Positions 22,718 through 34,902 of a stretch of 64,000 nt of DNA are shown here, in pieces. The notes under the pieces are model-generated. The model saw only the letters and a list, made by a program, of their open reading frames with translations. It was not told the origin of the DNA and did not search any database. The DNA is from Fomitopsis serialis (taxonomy: Eukaryota > Basidiomycota > Agaricomycetes > Polyporales > Fomitopsidaceae): contig NW_025954981.1 in the NCBI RefSeq assembly GCF_022376445.1, positions 124,001-188,000 of the forward strand, in the 5' to 3' direction. The position numbers were made by a program, and so were the translations under genes. Within the stretch, counting starts at the first letter, position 1. The number at the start of each line of letters is the position of its first letter.

Positions 22718-25700
22718 ATGTCCAACCCAAAGAGCCAACACTATTGGAGACAGCTGCGAGAGACCCTGACAGCAGGAAGATGGGGCGATGCATCTCCCGC
22801 GAAGACACCAAGCGGTGGTCCGCTGTCATGGCCTGAGCTCCTGCGCAAATTCAACAAACATTGTCCAGGACACTCGCACGCGGCAGAGCTCGCCTTGCAG
22901 ACGCAGTCGTTGTCGCTCTTGCTGTCAGTGAAGGCGGTTGGTGCAGGCCTGGACGGCAACGAAGTGAGTGCTGCCAACCAGCTCGCTCTAGGCCAGGAAT
23001 GCATGCTGCAGGAAGAAAGACTGGAGGAAGCTACGGCTGGGTACAATGCCCTGAAGAGCCTGGAGACTGCTAACTCTGATGTACGTCGCGTGTCTGCATC
23101 GTGTGTAGCGCCCACTCACGTATGTTCACTGAAGTCGATCAAGTTGGCGGTGGCGTACTACGCGTATGCTCTCAGAAGGCCCTCAGAGTGCCTTTCTGTT
23201 CTGGCGGAAGTGCAGAGTCTACTGGACGCGCACGACCGGGGACCCTCTACGAGAACGCGCAACTCCTCCCTCACCCTTCGGATACCTAATGGTGGGAATG
23301 ACGGGTCTGTTTCCTCAGCGTGGACGGGAAGCAACATCTCAGCTGTCTCGCTCGCGTCCATTGCGGAGATCAGCGACGGTAGCACCTGGGCTGCCGCTGA
23401 GCGAATACGCAGCATCTGCTTACAAGGTAATCCCCTCGTCCTCCGCCTCACCTATGTTCTGACTGTCAGCAAGGCATGTCGCACGAATGCATCACGCCGG
23501 ATGACCCGCAACAGGCCCTCGACACCTATTTGACTGCACTTTCCCTCGTCTCTGGTGCGATCGCCGACATCCCCCCTTACATGTCTGCCCAGCCCTCGTC
23601 GAACGGGTATGCGGGGACGACCTCTGAGGACACGACTTCGTTCGGGCGGTATCGTGAGCTCTGGCGGTGGGTCGAGCGGTTGCTCCGCCGTGCGATCATT
23701 CTCGCGTCGCGGTTGAGTGACGTGCACAAGCAGGGCGGCGATGCGTCAATCTGGACTCTCCTGGACAGGTACCACTCATGCAGTGCGCACTGGCCACCCA
23801 CGTTCCGTCCTGCGCAGCGCTCGACCATCGCTGTCCTGCACCTCCGCGCGTTTGTCCTCCGTGCGCATGCGTCGCCCGCAGAAGCGGTCATCCCCACGTC
23901 CCGAGACGGCGCGGAGAAGCCGCACAGGTGGATCAGCGCTGCGCGCTCGGTGGTTCAGGAGTACCGTGCGATCCTGACTGCCAGCACGCAGTTCCCTAAG
24001 GCTGGCGAACGGAACGTCCAGGTCGAGGACCTAGTCGACCTCAGCGTCGCAGTGTGGGAGGCTGATGGAGCAGTGGGCGAGTACGCTGGCTGGGTAATCG
24101 ATGTGTGTTCTTCCCTCTTCCCTGACACTGACACCGGAAACTAACTCCGTTGAGGCAGGTGTTATGGTGGGCGACCCGACTTACGTTCAACTCATACAAG
24201 GTGTACCGGCACATGTCGCGCCTACTGTACGTATCCGGCGATGCGGAGCTCGCGAAACGCACCCTCCGCTTGTACGTGCAGGTTGTCGGCAAGGCGCGCG
24301 AGACGCAAGGCGAAGCGGGTACAGTCCGCGGAGACGTCGACTCCGATACGGACCGGAACTGGGTGCAGGCCTGTGTGCAAGGTGCGAGGATGCTGTGCCG
24401 GCTGGCTTTAGCAGAGACAGACGGGCGGGCGGCACGGAGGGAGGCGAAGGAGGCGGGAACCCTGATTGACAGGGCAAAGGAGCGTCTGGATGCGAACGAC
24501 AAGGAGCTCATGGGGAGTGTCCAGCTTGCGGAAGGCATTTGGCTGTCCGTCATGGCGCAAACAGGTATGCCGCCGCAGTTGCGCTCGTCAGCGTTCGGTA
24601 GCTCATCTTGTCTTGCGGACAGAACAGGATCCTCGAACGCGACAGACGCGCCTCTCGGATTCTCTGGCTCTGCTCGAAGCCGCAGCAGACACAGGTCCGA
24701 CGCCTTCTGTTCACCATCACCTTGCCCTGGCCTACTCCCAACCAGGGCCGACGCTCGACTTGCAGAAAGCCATTTCGAGCGCGCGACTGGCCGTGGAAGG
24801 CGAGTCTAGCGAGATTAGGCACTGGCACCTACTCGGACTGCTGTTGACTGCCACTGGTGATTGGAGGGCCGCGCAAGGTGTCCTCGAGATAGGTGCCGGT
24901 GTTGGTGAGGTTGACTTAGCTGAGGATAGCTCTGGGACCGAGGACCGCACACAAGTCAATTCGGTGAATGGCGTGGTCGCGCACGATTACGCCGCGCAGG
25001 CTCCGAAAGTGAACGGAAACGGTAATGCAGATCCGAGCATGAATGGCGACACCCACGGGGACGCGGATGCAACTTCACGGCCACGGCTGACCTTACTGGA
25101 TCGTGACGCTCAAAGCATACCTTCGTCAAGTACGCTGCTGCGTCCTTTCGGGGACAGACCCCCGGTATCTAGGCACGAAGCCTTCGAACATGCGTTACAA
25201 CTGCGGATGTCTCAGCTAGCACTTGCTGAGTACGTCGAAGGGCCGGAGGGTGCAGGTGATCGATGGGTAGAGGTGTTTCATTGGTTCTCGGAAAGAAGGG
25301 ACCTCGGAGTCGATGACAGTACGTTCCACTACAATCTCAGCTCCGTGGACGTTGACGATCCTCGTCATGTTCTTTAGGGCGGTTGTCGATCGACAGCAGA
25401 GCTGATGTCGAAAGTCGTTCTGCGGTGCCCTCCACTGAGAAGACTGCGGTAGCGCCCTCAAACGCTGGTCGCAGGTCTATGCATCTTCGAGCTTCCGTCG
25501 ACTCGGAGAGGATCCCCATGCCAGACCCACCCATACCCATCACTGTCACCCCTGCCTCACCAGGCATTCCCCCGTCATCGACTGACGACCATAGTACCAA
25601 CGAGGACTTCATCTACGAGAAGCGCTCGTCTTCGTTTGACGATCCTAACCGCGACATGTCAAGAGGCAAGAAGGTACGTGAGGCCGTCAAGCGGAACGTA

Positions 25701-26617
25701 CACAAAGGGCAAGCGGGTATCACAAAGAACCTGAAGAAGATTGGGCACAATGTTGGCAAACATGGTGGTGCGCATCCGAAACGATCCAACTCCGCGCCTG
25801 GTGAGTACACTAATCGACTTTGATTGAGACTTTAGGTCTAACGGTCGCGAAAGATCTCCACGCTATGTTGGGCCATTCTCCGTACCAAGCGTCCTCTATA
25901 CACCTCCGACAACACTATAGCATACATGCATCGCAACAAGATCTGTCAATAGCGGACTTGCCACCTCCGCCACCTCTACCTCCTCTTCCTCCATCTCAGT
26001 CTCCCGTCTCAACGCTCAGGAATCAGGGTGCTCGTGCTGCCCGAGACCGGCGATTGTTGAGCAACCTCTGGTTGATGTCCGCAGCAACCTTCCGCAGACT
26101 CGGTAAGATTGAGCAAGCGAAAGCGGCGATACAGGAAGCCGAAGTCAGGGATGAAAGTAATCCTGCTGTTTGGGTACAGGTGCGTGCCGTAGCTCCTTCT
26201 GTAGCCGACAAGTAATCATGTGCCATGTTAGCTTGGCTTGTACTTCATGGCCCTCAACAACCGACATCGCGCGATGAATGCCTTCCAGAAAGCGCTATTC
26301 ATCGCACCCGACGACATATCCGCCACGATACACCTCTGTCGATTATACCTCACGCCATCATCTGCAAGCTCAACGTCGTCGCCAAAAGCTAGGCCAGAGC
26401 AACCGAGTCGGGACAATGTGGATCTCGCTGTTGGTCTCCTGTCTGATCTCACCCGAGGGCGGCGTGGGACGTACCCGAGGCTTGGTACTTCCTCGCGAAG
26501 CAATACGGGATGCAGGGTAGGAAAGACAGAGAGCGCGAGTGTCTTTGTTATGCCTTGACGCTCTCAGAATCGCGGGGCCTAAGGGGCCTTGGCGTTGCGA
26601 TTGGTTGGTGCCTATGA
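22718..26617 (+). CDS. YPP1: YPP1/TTC7-like TPR protein (PI4-kinase complex scaffold)
   Basis: Homologue of yeast Ypp1 and animal TTC7, the TPR-helical subunit that with Efr3 holds PI4-kinase Stt4 at the plasma membrane to make PI4P. Exons: 22718-23080, 23135-23426, 23474-24102, 24159-24564, 24623-25318, 25378-25800, 25836-26179 and 26232-26617, about 1,180 residues. TPR-like helices fill the N-terminal 700 residues. A disordered Ser-rich and basic linker follows (KVREAVKRNVHKGQAG), then a proline run (PPPPPLPPLPPS), then C-terminal TPRs. The conserved end (WDVPEAWYFLAKQYGMQGR to IGWCL, stop at 26615) is one frame off the preceding TPR coding. The break is at about 26450-26465 and corresponds to one missing base. 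As written, translation would stop at 26558. Confidence 0.85.
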
Positions 26618-27378
26618 CGATTATTCTCTACCATACAACTACGCAGTCAAGTATACTAGATCTTCGTGCTACATCTAATTGGTAGATATCAAGCTCAGAG
26701 ATAATGTCGGGAGTTGAGATCGACTACTAGCTGGTGCGCCCTCTGGCTCGGAGTGCTCTTGAGACTCAAACACGAATTGAAGAACACCTAGCTGAGATGT
26801 GACGTTTGGTGATCGTTTCCACAATGATGATGCATATTAAGTTGACACAGACATTCCGAACTGGTACGGAACCTGCTCTGGTCCAAGTTCACACTGCGTG
26901 ATCCTCGACTCCGTAAGTGACTGTTACTCAAACAATGTCTTTGTCTCCGCACCCTCGCATCGGTATCGAGCAACAATACTAGTGGCAATCTACTGCCAAC
27001 GCTACGACAGCTTTCCTAAGTGTGATTGAGGCACATCTAGAGGCATTCAATGACTTCTCGGTGCGGCGCCACCGCATCCTCAAACCCAGGCTGTTCGACA
27101 CATGATACATCATCTATCACAAATCTAAGCTCTCGTGTCTCCTCGGAATACGAAGTAACAAAATCCGATTTGTTGACGCAAGTCAGACATGATAACAATA
27201 ATCGCTGTGGCAACGGTATTGTGTTAGGCAGAGGGCCAAAACAACAACGTGTTGTATACAGGTCCAAGCAAGGTGGCGTTCAAAGACCTCATGTGTGGCC
27301 TTTCACGCCTTCTTTCCCACTACCGTCAAGCACACCCCCATCCTACAGATTTCCCCTGTCATCGACGAACCCCGAGAT
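26618..27378. other. Intergenic region
   Basis: No gene or repeat seen. An alternative in-frame start for the next gene lies at 27295. Confidence 0.4.
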
Positions 27379-29322
27379 ATGGCTTCACCCACGGATTCAC
27401 CATATCCTACTACTCTGCGGTACCTAACGCTGGAGGGCAGCGCTATTCAGGTCGATCCTCTAACCGGCCCTAGTCTAAAGTTCGGTCAACACAATCGTTT
27501 CGTCAAACGGGCGTTACTCAACGCTAGTTTCATTGACGTCAAGAAACAGCATACCGTCGAGCAACTGTTCAACAGGATGATGCGCGAAATAGAGACCATC
27601 GGAATGGCAGCGAATTTCCTCTACTACGCACACGATGACTTCGAGAGACGACTTGGAAGGACGACCGTGGAAATGTTGCAGAATCAAAGGGACATGAGCG
27701 AAACAATGCGAGCTATAGAACCGATGATGGAACATCTTGCCCAGCAATTCGAGGGTCTCGAGTACGCCACTCCCGCACATTGCGTTCGCTCGATTTGTGC
27801 TGACCGACCATTGTCGCTACAGGCATAGAGTCCGAGCGGTTGAGAAGCAGCTAGCGCACCTGCGCAAGCCTGGCGTAGCCAAAGGTGTGCCAACCTCGTC
27901 GAAGCCTGCAGGCAAGACCGCGGGCCACGAACACGGGGCCGAGGTCACCACGGCCACGGCCACAGCCACCTCCTTGACGAGGGGAGAGAAACAAACGATA
28001 CGGCGGTGCGGCGGGACTTCCTATGGAACCGACCATGCTAGAGAGAGGGTCTTCCCTGCGGTGGATGCAGAGATACGCACCGGTTTCCTGACCGAGATGC
28101 TTCAGGAAAGACATTCGCGTGAGGGAAGGCAACCTAGTAACTCCTCACGTGACGAAACCGAGGGAGAGGGAGAGGGTGTGAGCAGGAACGGAAGTGGGAA
28201 GGGGAAAGAGAAAGAGAAAGGTGAGGGTGAAGGGAAGACGAACAAAAAGTGGAAGAAAGGGCAGCAGAGCTACTGCCAGGCGAGACACGATTAGCCGAGG
28301 GGATCGTTCAGAGCATTCGTGTCTGTCAACGAGATCTCTGGACCCGCACCTTCGCGAATGATAGAATCTGCCAGGGCTTGGATTTCTTGGAGCACAACGA
28401 GGTGCTGTTCTCGAGGGGTTGGGACGTCGGAAGGGATAAGATAGTCGGCGACATGAAGCTCGCAAGTCGATCGATGGCTCACCTGACGTACGTACACCTG
28501 CCTATGCACGCTGTAAATCCTTACTCACAATGTGTTTTAGGCCACATCTAGTCAAGTGCGAAGCCGCCGCACACGAGGTGGAGGCGAAACTGCGTTCTGG
28601 AGGCCATGACGAAGTTGTGCCGCTGCTTCAAATTCAACTCGAGAAGCCGGTGGACGACATGACAGAACGGAGATGCGTGAGGTGCTGAAGTCTCTTCCCG
28701 TCACCATTGGCCTCGATTCGGCATTCCTGCAGGGGTATCATGGGCGAGACAATTGCGCTGACCCGGATGAGTACGACGAGGCCGCGGAGCACTACGACGA
28801 TGTGGGAGAGGCGGAGGAAGACTATGACGATGTGGAAGAGGTGGAAGAAAGCGGAGAGGGAGATGAGGATCACGGGGAGGAAGAGGAGCCACTGCCACGG
28901 AAGGCAAGGGGAAGGCAAGGGAACCGCCTGCGAACGCTATGCCTCCGCCCATTGGTGTTCCCTACGCGCAGACTCGGACCGTTCGATTCGGAGAGACGTC
29001 GTTCAATGGCGGCGTAGGTCCGAGTTGGCCTGCGCCATCGCCCGCCAGGGCGGGGGCCGACATTGTTGCAGGACGGATTGGCGATACGGATGGGATGACT
29101 CCGCTTCAGCTCGGAGCCGCGGCAGGAAGTGCTTCCTCCAGCCAGACCACGCACCAGAGGCGAACAATTCCAGAGGACCCTCAGATCACGGTGCAGCCGC
29201 TATCCACCGCCGCTAGGAAACGCGCACGGTCTACAGAAGAGTCGGATTCCGCGAATGATGCGGACGTCCTGGAGACGTCCGCTCATGCCGATGGGCTTGC
29301 AAAGAAGAGGAAGCTGCAATGA
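27379..29322 (+). CDS. Unknown acidic, probably nuclear protein; frame breaks in last exon
   Basis: Function not recognised. Exons 27379-27761, 27823-28220, 28265-28487 and 28541-29322; the first three junctions are exact GT..AG with matching phase. The N-terminal ~130 residues look alpha-helical (FIDVKKQHTVEQLFNRMMRE; FEGLEHRVRAVEKQLAHLR) and could form a coiled coil. A Lys/Glu-rich stretch follows. In the last exon, coding-like sequence continues in three successive frames. The first frame stops at 28686. The next encodes a strongly acidic run (DDVGEAEEDYDDVEEVEE) from about 28673, and the third encodes a C-terminus with basic clusters (RKRARS, KKRKLQ) to 29322. Each shift equals one missing base (about 28640-28680 and 28890-28920); an unrecognised intron could explain the first. 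A nuclear role is inferred from composition only. Confidence 0.55.
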
Positions 29323-29408
29323 CGGTTATTGATATTCCAGTGTTTGTTGGGCTGAGGGTTAGTATTGGTCGACGAATCGAGTAGACTATGACCTGAAACC
29401 GTGATATA

Positions 29409-30128
29409 TCACCATCTATAATTTCCTCGGCTCACAATGAATCGAATAAATGACGCATTTGGAATGTACCGGTCGTTCTGCATTGTGAGACGGACGTTCT
29501 TGTGTTCCACGCTGTCAGGTTCTGACAAGTCACCGCGGGTCAATGAAAGACCATCTATGCAGTAGAGAAGGGACGACTGTGCAAGGCTGTGTTCTGAGAC
29601 TCCATCAACCTCGGAGGTCTGCAAGTCGATGGAATATTTAGCCCGGTCTATTGGAAACGCAGACATATGTTCAGTAAATTCGATCCAGAGAACTGGGCCG
29701 CGAGATACACGCACCAGGCAGGGCGTCCGCCGAACGCAGGGAATTAATCTCCAGAATATTTCAAAAATCTGACGTGCTTCCGAGCCTGACAATGATCCAC
29801 GAGGCATCGCCACTGTTTCGGACTGCACGCCTTCATACCGTCGTATGTAGAAGCAGACGGAATCACGAATCAGCTTCGCATGGGAATGTGCCCACCGAAC
29901 ATCACCGGTCCCTGGCAGCACGGTGAATGGGTTTCGGAACCCTATCTTTCGGTGCTTCTGGTCTTCCCGACAACCATTGCCTCCGGCATTCCGAAATGAA
30001 TTATGGAGATCCTCTTGTCCGTTGGGGATCTCTGCCGCCCACGGCATTCGGGTGCCGTCCTTGTGTAGCCCTGCAATATCATCATCAGATAAAGCATGAA
30101 AAAGGCGGAATAAAAATATAACTTCCAT
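29409..30128 (-). CDS. Orphan 239-codon open frame
   Basis: An uninterrupted 720-base reading frame, longer than expected by chance in sequence with this base composition, between two genes. The product has mixed composition, no transmembrane segment and no motif that I know (it contains GSEARQIFEIFWRLIP and LLYCIDGLSL). No splice extension is obvious. It may be a real single-exon gene, a gene fragment or chance. Confidence 0.3.
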   Translation of the reverse strand: MEVIFLFRLFHALSDDDIAGLHKDGTRMPWAAEIPNGQEDLHNSFRNAGGNGCREDQKHRKIGFRNPFTVLPGTGDVRWAHSHAKLIRDSVCFYIRRYEGVQSETVAMPRGSLSGSEARQIFEIFWRLIPCVRRTPCLVRVSRGPVLWIEFTEHMSAFPIDRAKYSIDLQTSEVDGVSEHSLAQSSLLYCIDGLSLTRGDLSEPDSVEHKNVRLTMQNDRYIPNASFIRFIVSRGNYRW

Positions 30129-30782
30129 CGAGAAGCACGCCGGATGACCTGGACACCGCCTTACATTGTGCCTCGTATGGTAGTCATAGCACTAGACTAC
30201 GGACAGTTCACCATCATGCCATGAAAATTTGGAGAACCGCGGGCGGGGACTTCTACGATGAGCCTGAGCAAGGGCGGCGTCGTTCGTTGTGGTCCGCGAA
30301 CAAAGGCAGCAGCTCGCTTCAGGGACACGCGATGCACATTTCACAGGGGCCGAGTGACCTTCAGGTCAGCGAATCGCGCTGGGCAAGGGGAAGCAAGATT
30401 AGCATACGCGCATGAAACCCTATTGAAACGCACCGGTTGAGACTCGTTTAGCCACAGGGAGTATCTTCAGTGCGGGAGCGGACTGACGCGCGTCGACGGC
30501 TCTCTGCTTGCACTGGAATGAGTATCGTCTGTCGTGGCGAGAATTGAGCTTAAGCCATAATCGATTTGAAGTGCCGAAGCAACATCATACAAGGCGGTTG
30601 AGCAGCCAGATCATGTGCCTACGTACTCTCGAACTCCGTGACTGCCGAGCTACAACGCACAACCAAGCCACACGCCCCCTTCCTCCCGACGTCCCTGCCT
30701 AGGCCCGATCCTGCAAAATTCCGTTATAGCCACGAAGCACACACACGAGCTGACGACGCACCATTATCAGGCAACCTGCCTA
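30129..30782. other. Intergenic region
   Basis: Lies between the orphan frame and the 3' end of the O-fucosyltransferase-like gene. Nothing recognisable. Confidence 0.35.
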
Positions 30783-32616
30783 CTATCCCCTCTGCACGAT
30801 CTCGAACCCATGGTACCTCCTCCACAGCACGTCCGCCACAAATGCGCTATACGTGCTCTGCTCCGTCCCGACGACCGCCCACGCCCGCCCCACGATCATC
30901 GCGTCCAGAAACGGGAGTACGAAGCCGCGCAGTCGCACGCCGTCCGCGCCGCTGACGAGCGCGTCGAGCGGCGCAGTCTGCGCGTGGAAGTCAGCGAGGA
31001 AGAACGTACACGGGAACGTGCGCGTGAAACGCGCGAGGAGCGGGTCGCCCCGCGGGAAGGCGATGTCGGTGGCAATGAACAGGGGGGTGTTGAGCAGAGT
31101 GAGGGCGGGCGAGGGGTGCGGCGTTCCTGGGCAGGCGAGCGAGACGTTGGTAGTGGGGCTGAGGGGAGGTAGAGGAGGGTGTGGGACGCGCAGGGCGGGG
31201 ATGTCCAGGGGGATCCGTGGCGAGCTAGTGTCAGAGTAGTATCCCAAGAAGAGCCAGAGTCCAAACCATTCGCAGAACCAGAGCCCAGGCCAGAGTCCGC
31301 AGAGTCAGAGTCCCCACTAGCGAGCACCAGAGCTTCTCCAGCGCAGGGTGTCCTGGATGCTGAACCCCAGCGTGGTATGCACGAGCTTCCACCACGTCAG
31401 CCGCACGTTCTCCGCGCCGTTTCCCGGAAGAGGCCGTCGCCGAGGCGGACGTGCGCGCCGAGATACTGTCCGCCCAGAGCGGAGCGCACGTCCTCCGCGA
31501 GCGCGGCCAGGAGCGGGTTCGTCAGCGCCATCTTCTCGCGGACGCGCGCGCGGAGCTGGTAGCGCGCCGCGTCGCGTAGGTGCAGGCGCGAGGAGCCCAT
31601 CAAAGTGCCGAGGAAGACGAGCCGTTCCGGGCGCAAGGCGAGCGTCGAGATCTGAACGGACTCGAGGTACTTGCGTGAGAGGGCGATGGCGCTGGAGCTG
31701 GGGCTTGGGCTGAAGTCGAGGAAGCTGTAGTGGTTCCGGGCGGTGTCCTTGAGGAGAAATGTATCGTTGCGTGAGATGTTCAACCGCTCCTCGAGCCAAG
31801 TATCAGTGAGGTTCCAGCAAGGCAAGAGGCGCTGCTCCTGCTTGATCTCAGACAGGTCGACGAGCCACTCCCAGGGCACGTATGTAAAGTCGTAGTAGTC
31901 CATGCACTCCGGCGGGATTTCCTGGCTCCCGTCCAGACGGAGCTCCTTGCAGTGCTCAAGACCTGCCTTCGTGGAGTTCGCGAGGACGTCGCGCAGCTGG
32001 TCAAAAGGGAGGTAGTACACTGGCTTCGTGCCGAGACGACAGGGGGGACAAGCAGAGTACGATTGAGCAGACGGGACAGCACAAGAGCATTTTCGAACGC
32101 GATACGCTGGTTATGGAAGCCACTATGGGGTAGATACGCGAGATACTTGTCCGCAGAGCTCGACGAAAGCACAGACGAAAGCGAAGACGACAGCGAGTCC
32201 GAATCCGAGTCCAAGCCAAGATCAAAATGGACGGCTTGCGTAGGCGGAGGCACATGCGGAAGCGCGTCAGATGCGTTGCCTAGAGCGGAGAGGGTCGCGA
32301 GGTCCCACCTAGTGGTGAACAGGTAGTAGGCCGCACCGAAGCAAGAGACCGTCGCCGAGACCAGGAAGATGACCAGCACGGCCATCTGTCTCTGGTACGC
32401 GGAGCGGGAGTTGTCCGACCCCCGCGACTGCAATTGGAGTGGCTGTATGCGCGTCTTGGACATGGTGCGTATGCGCGGCGCGCGAAGCCTGTAGGCACCC
32501 TTCTCGAGCGAGACCGACGGTGACGATTGAGCAAGGCGTGCACTGGTATTGCTATATGACATCGCTGTAGAGTACGAGATAAATAGGACTGTCGGTCGCG
32601 TAACATCCGGGCCCAA
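30783..32616 (-). CDS. CigA-like / GDP-fucose O-fucosyltransferase-like membrane protein, multiply frame-broken
   Basis: Resembles the basidiomycete CigA-like group related to GDP-fucose protein O-fucosyltransferases, probably a Golgi type II glycosyltransferase. One N-terminal membrane segment (VLVIFLVSATVSCFGAAYYL) follows a basic cytosolic tail, then an Asp/Ser-rich stem. The donor-site-like motif is HSGFHNQRIAFENALVLSRL. Further conserved blocks are YYLPFDQLRDVL, LGAHVRLGDGLFR and WWKLVHTTLGFS; the last exon contains the C-terminal AWAVVGTEQSTYSAFV. No introns are evident, yet coding moves through successive frames at about 32036-32047, 31420-31430, 31340-31346, 31322-31335 and 31243-31262, always by one missing base. 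Either a pseudogene or sequence deletions. The start could be 32616 or 32562. Family call moderate. Confidence 0.65.
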
Positions 32617-33120
32617 AACGTTCGCCCACTCACCGCGGCTCGTTAATAATATAGTGAAGCGGTCAGCTGACTCGGAGGCTTGAGGTTGTTCCCCCGCAAC
32701 GATAGAGCAACACAGTCTCTCACAGGATATGAAGACGATGTTGAAGAAGAAAAAGAGCCGGCAGAGGGCCGTCAGTCTGAGTGGGTACGCAGCCGTGGTG
32801 GTCAGTCTGAGAATGCACCGGCGGTCGCTCGGTGGGGCCTGGAATCAACGAAGTCACATGACTCACTGGCCAGCGCGTCGCGACGCGTCCTTCCCGCGAG
32901 CTTCGAAGCCCGTCTGATGTCTCGTCCGGTGTGCAAGTCTATATGTATATGAGACGGAAATCTACTCCTCGTCAGAAGCAAGAATATAAGTCATAGTCCA
33001 TGAAAGATGGAGCAACGGCGCGCCCGGTATCGACAACAACTAAAACGAACAAGTATTCTACCATGTACGCGTGCAGAGCAAACCCCCTCTAGATCTCATT
33101 CTATGATGTGGTCTAGGTGC
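32617..33120. other. Intergenic region
   Basis: Contains the O-fucosyltransferase-like gene promoter and the 3' flank of ERG1. No other feature seen. Confidence 0.4.
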
Positions 33121-34902
33121 TTACCACCACCGAATCTCCGTCCACACAAGCGGCAGGAACACCACGCACGCCGTCCAGAACTGTTCGAAACGCAGGTGGG
33201 TCAGCCACCAGTCAAGAAATACCGAGCAGACGGCTACTCACCACGCGGATGCACTTGACGAATAACATGGGGTACTCCTCGAAGCCCGGCTTGACGTAGA
33301 CCGCCTTCTCGTCGACGACGATCCGCCGCGGGTGGGTGAACATCGCCCAGATGGCGTACAGAGCGACGGCGAAAAGTGACGCGCGAGCATGAGCGTCGAT
33401 TGCTCGATGCTAGAAACGTGCCGTCAGTATACAACTGTGAGATGCGCGGGCGGGAACGTACCCGGCAAGGAGAGATACGGGGTCGCGGACGCAGTCACCG
33501 CCAAGCTCGAAGTACTTGAAGCAGCCCATCCGCAGAACCTCGAGGGCCTCGTCTACATAACGTCTCAGATCACCGCGTAACTCCAACACAAGGACACGCA
33601 CCATCGGCTCCAAAAAGGTCATACAATGCTACACTGAGAATGTTGATAGTCGACGCGAACTGTTTCCGCCGCCAGTGCCACCGGTGCAGTACATGCGAGA
33701 TCTCGCGCCAGTCACCGAGGTCGTCCACCTCGCGCAGGAGATCCTGCAGGACAACGACGTCGTTGAACGCAACGGTCATGCCGCCCCCTGTGAGCGGATG
33801 CCGCATGTTCCACGAGTCACCGACGAGGAAGACGCCCTCCTTCGTGCGCTGGCCCTGCTCGGCCGGCGCAAGGAATGTGTTGGGCATGCGTCGGATTCGG
33901 TCTTTTGAGAGCGCAGTGGAAACTGGGTCTTGGAGTGTGGTGGGGAGTTGTGGTACAATCTCGTCTAGGATTACTTGCTGCAGAGGGCGTTAGAAGGAAG
34001 TCTAGTGACAGCTAAACCCACATCGTTGGGCCCCGCACAAAAGTGCGTACAGGTGCGGGGTCGTCGGACGTTGGTATCCACTGTGCCGCTGGGCCCGACG
34101 ATATGGTCTCAGCAGGAAGGATGCGTGAACTCACTTTGATATCAGAGGGAAGAGGGGTCTTGAGGTCAACGAGCATCCGTGTGTCGTGCCCCGCGATCTG
34201 GTAGAGAAGGACGGGCCCATGGCCCTTCACCAGGACGACCGTTCCGTGCTTCGGTATGGGGAGCTCCGCGTCCTCCAACACGATGCCGACGAAATGGCTC
34301 TTCGTGACGGGCTTCATGCCTGCGCCGTCCAAAACCGCATTCCGGAAGTTCGAGAAGCAGCCATCCGCGACGATCGTGAGGTCGGCCAGGAACGTCTCCT
34401 TCTGTGCCGCCTGCTCGCCGCCCTCGGCCCTCCGCGTCGCGCGCACGCCCAGCACGCGCCCGGTCGTCGGACACTCGACCAGCTCCGACGCCGTCGCCTC
34501 GACCGTCTCCACGCCCAACGCCGCCTGCGCCTTCTTGCGGAGCGACTGGATGAAGCGGCCGTGGTGGAAGCTGCGGCCCTCGTAGCCGTCCGGGTAGGGG
34601 ATGTGCACGGGCTTGCCGTCGAGCACGACACAGTAGCCACGCACGGGGATAGCGTCGATGCCCTCGAGACAGGCGGCCATGCCGAGCCTGCGCAGCGCCT
34701 CGACGCCGCCCGGCTGGAGGAGCTCGCCGACGATGCGGTCCGGCTCCGCGAGCGAGCGTTCGAGGAGGCATATCCGGAGGGGCGCGGGACGCTTGAGGGT
34801 GGAGAGGGCCTGGGCGAGCGCGCAGCCTGCGATGCCGGCGCCGACGATGACCACGTCGTAGTGGTTGGAGGACATGCTGGACGACGAGCTTGCGAACTCC
34901 AT
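33121..34902 (-). CDS. ERG1: Squalene epoxidase (squalene monooxygenase)
   Basis: Flavoprotein that converts squalene to 2,3-oxidosqualene, the oxygen-dependent entry to ergosterol synthesis, on the ER and lipid-droplet membrane. Exons: 34902-34135, 33977-33602, 33552-33462, 33409-33242 and 33180-33121, about 487 residues. Dinucleotide-binding VVIVGAGIAGCALAQAL lies at the N-terminus, the DG-type motif is TIVADGCFSNFR, and the FAD/substrate motif is GDSWNMRHPLTGGGMTVAFND. A hydrophobic C-terminal anchor ends TEIRWW. In exon 4 the frame breaks at the A4 run 33372-33375. HF in ARHF continues as FAVALYAIWAMFTHPRR only if one more base is present. With it, the exon 4/5 junction is in phase and the conserved end is complete, so a one-base sequence deletion is likely. 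An upstream ATG at 34974 is also in frame. Confidence 0.93.

Noticed and set aside
31243..32047. Introns as an explanation for the frame changes in the O-fucosyltransferase-like gene
   Set aside because: No GT..AG pair of workable length fits between the adjoining conserved blocks, which are contiguous apart from single bases.
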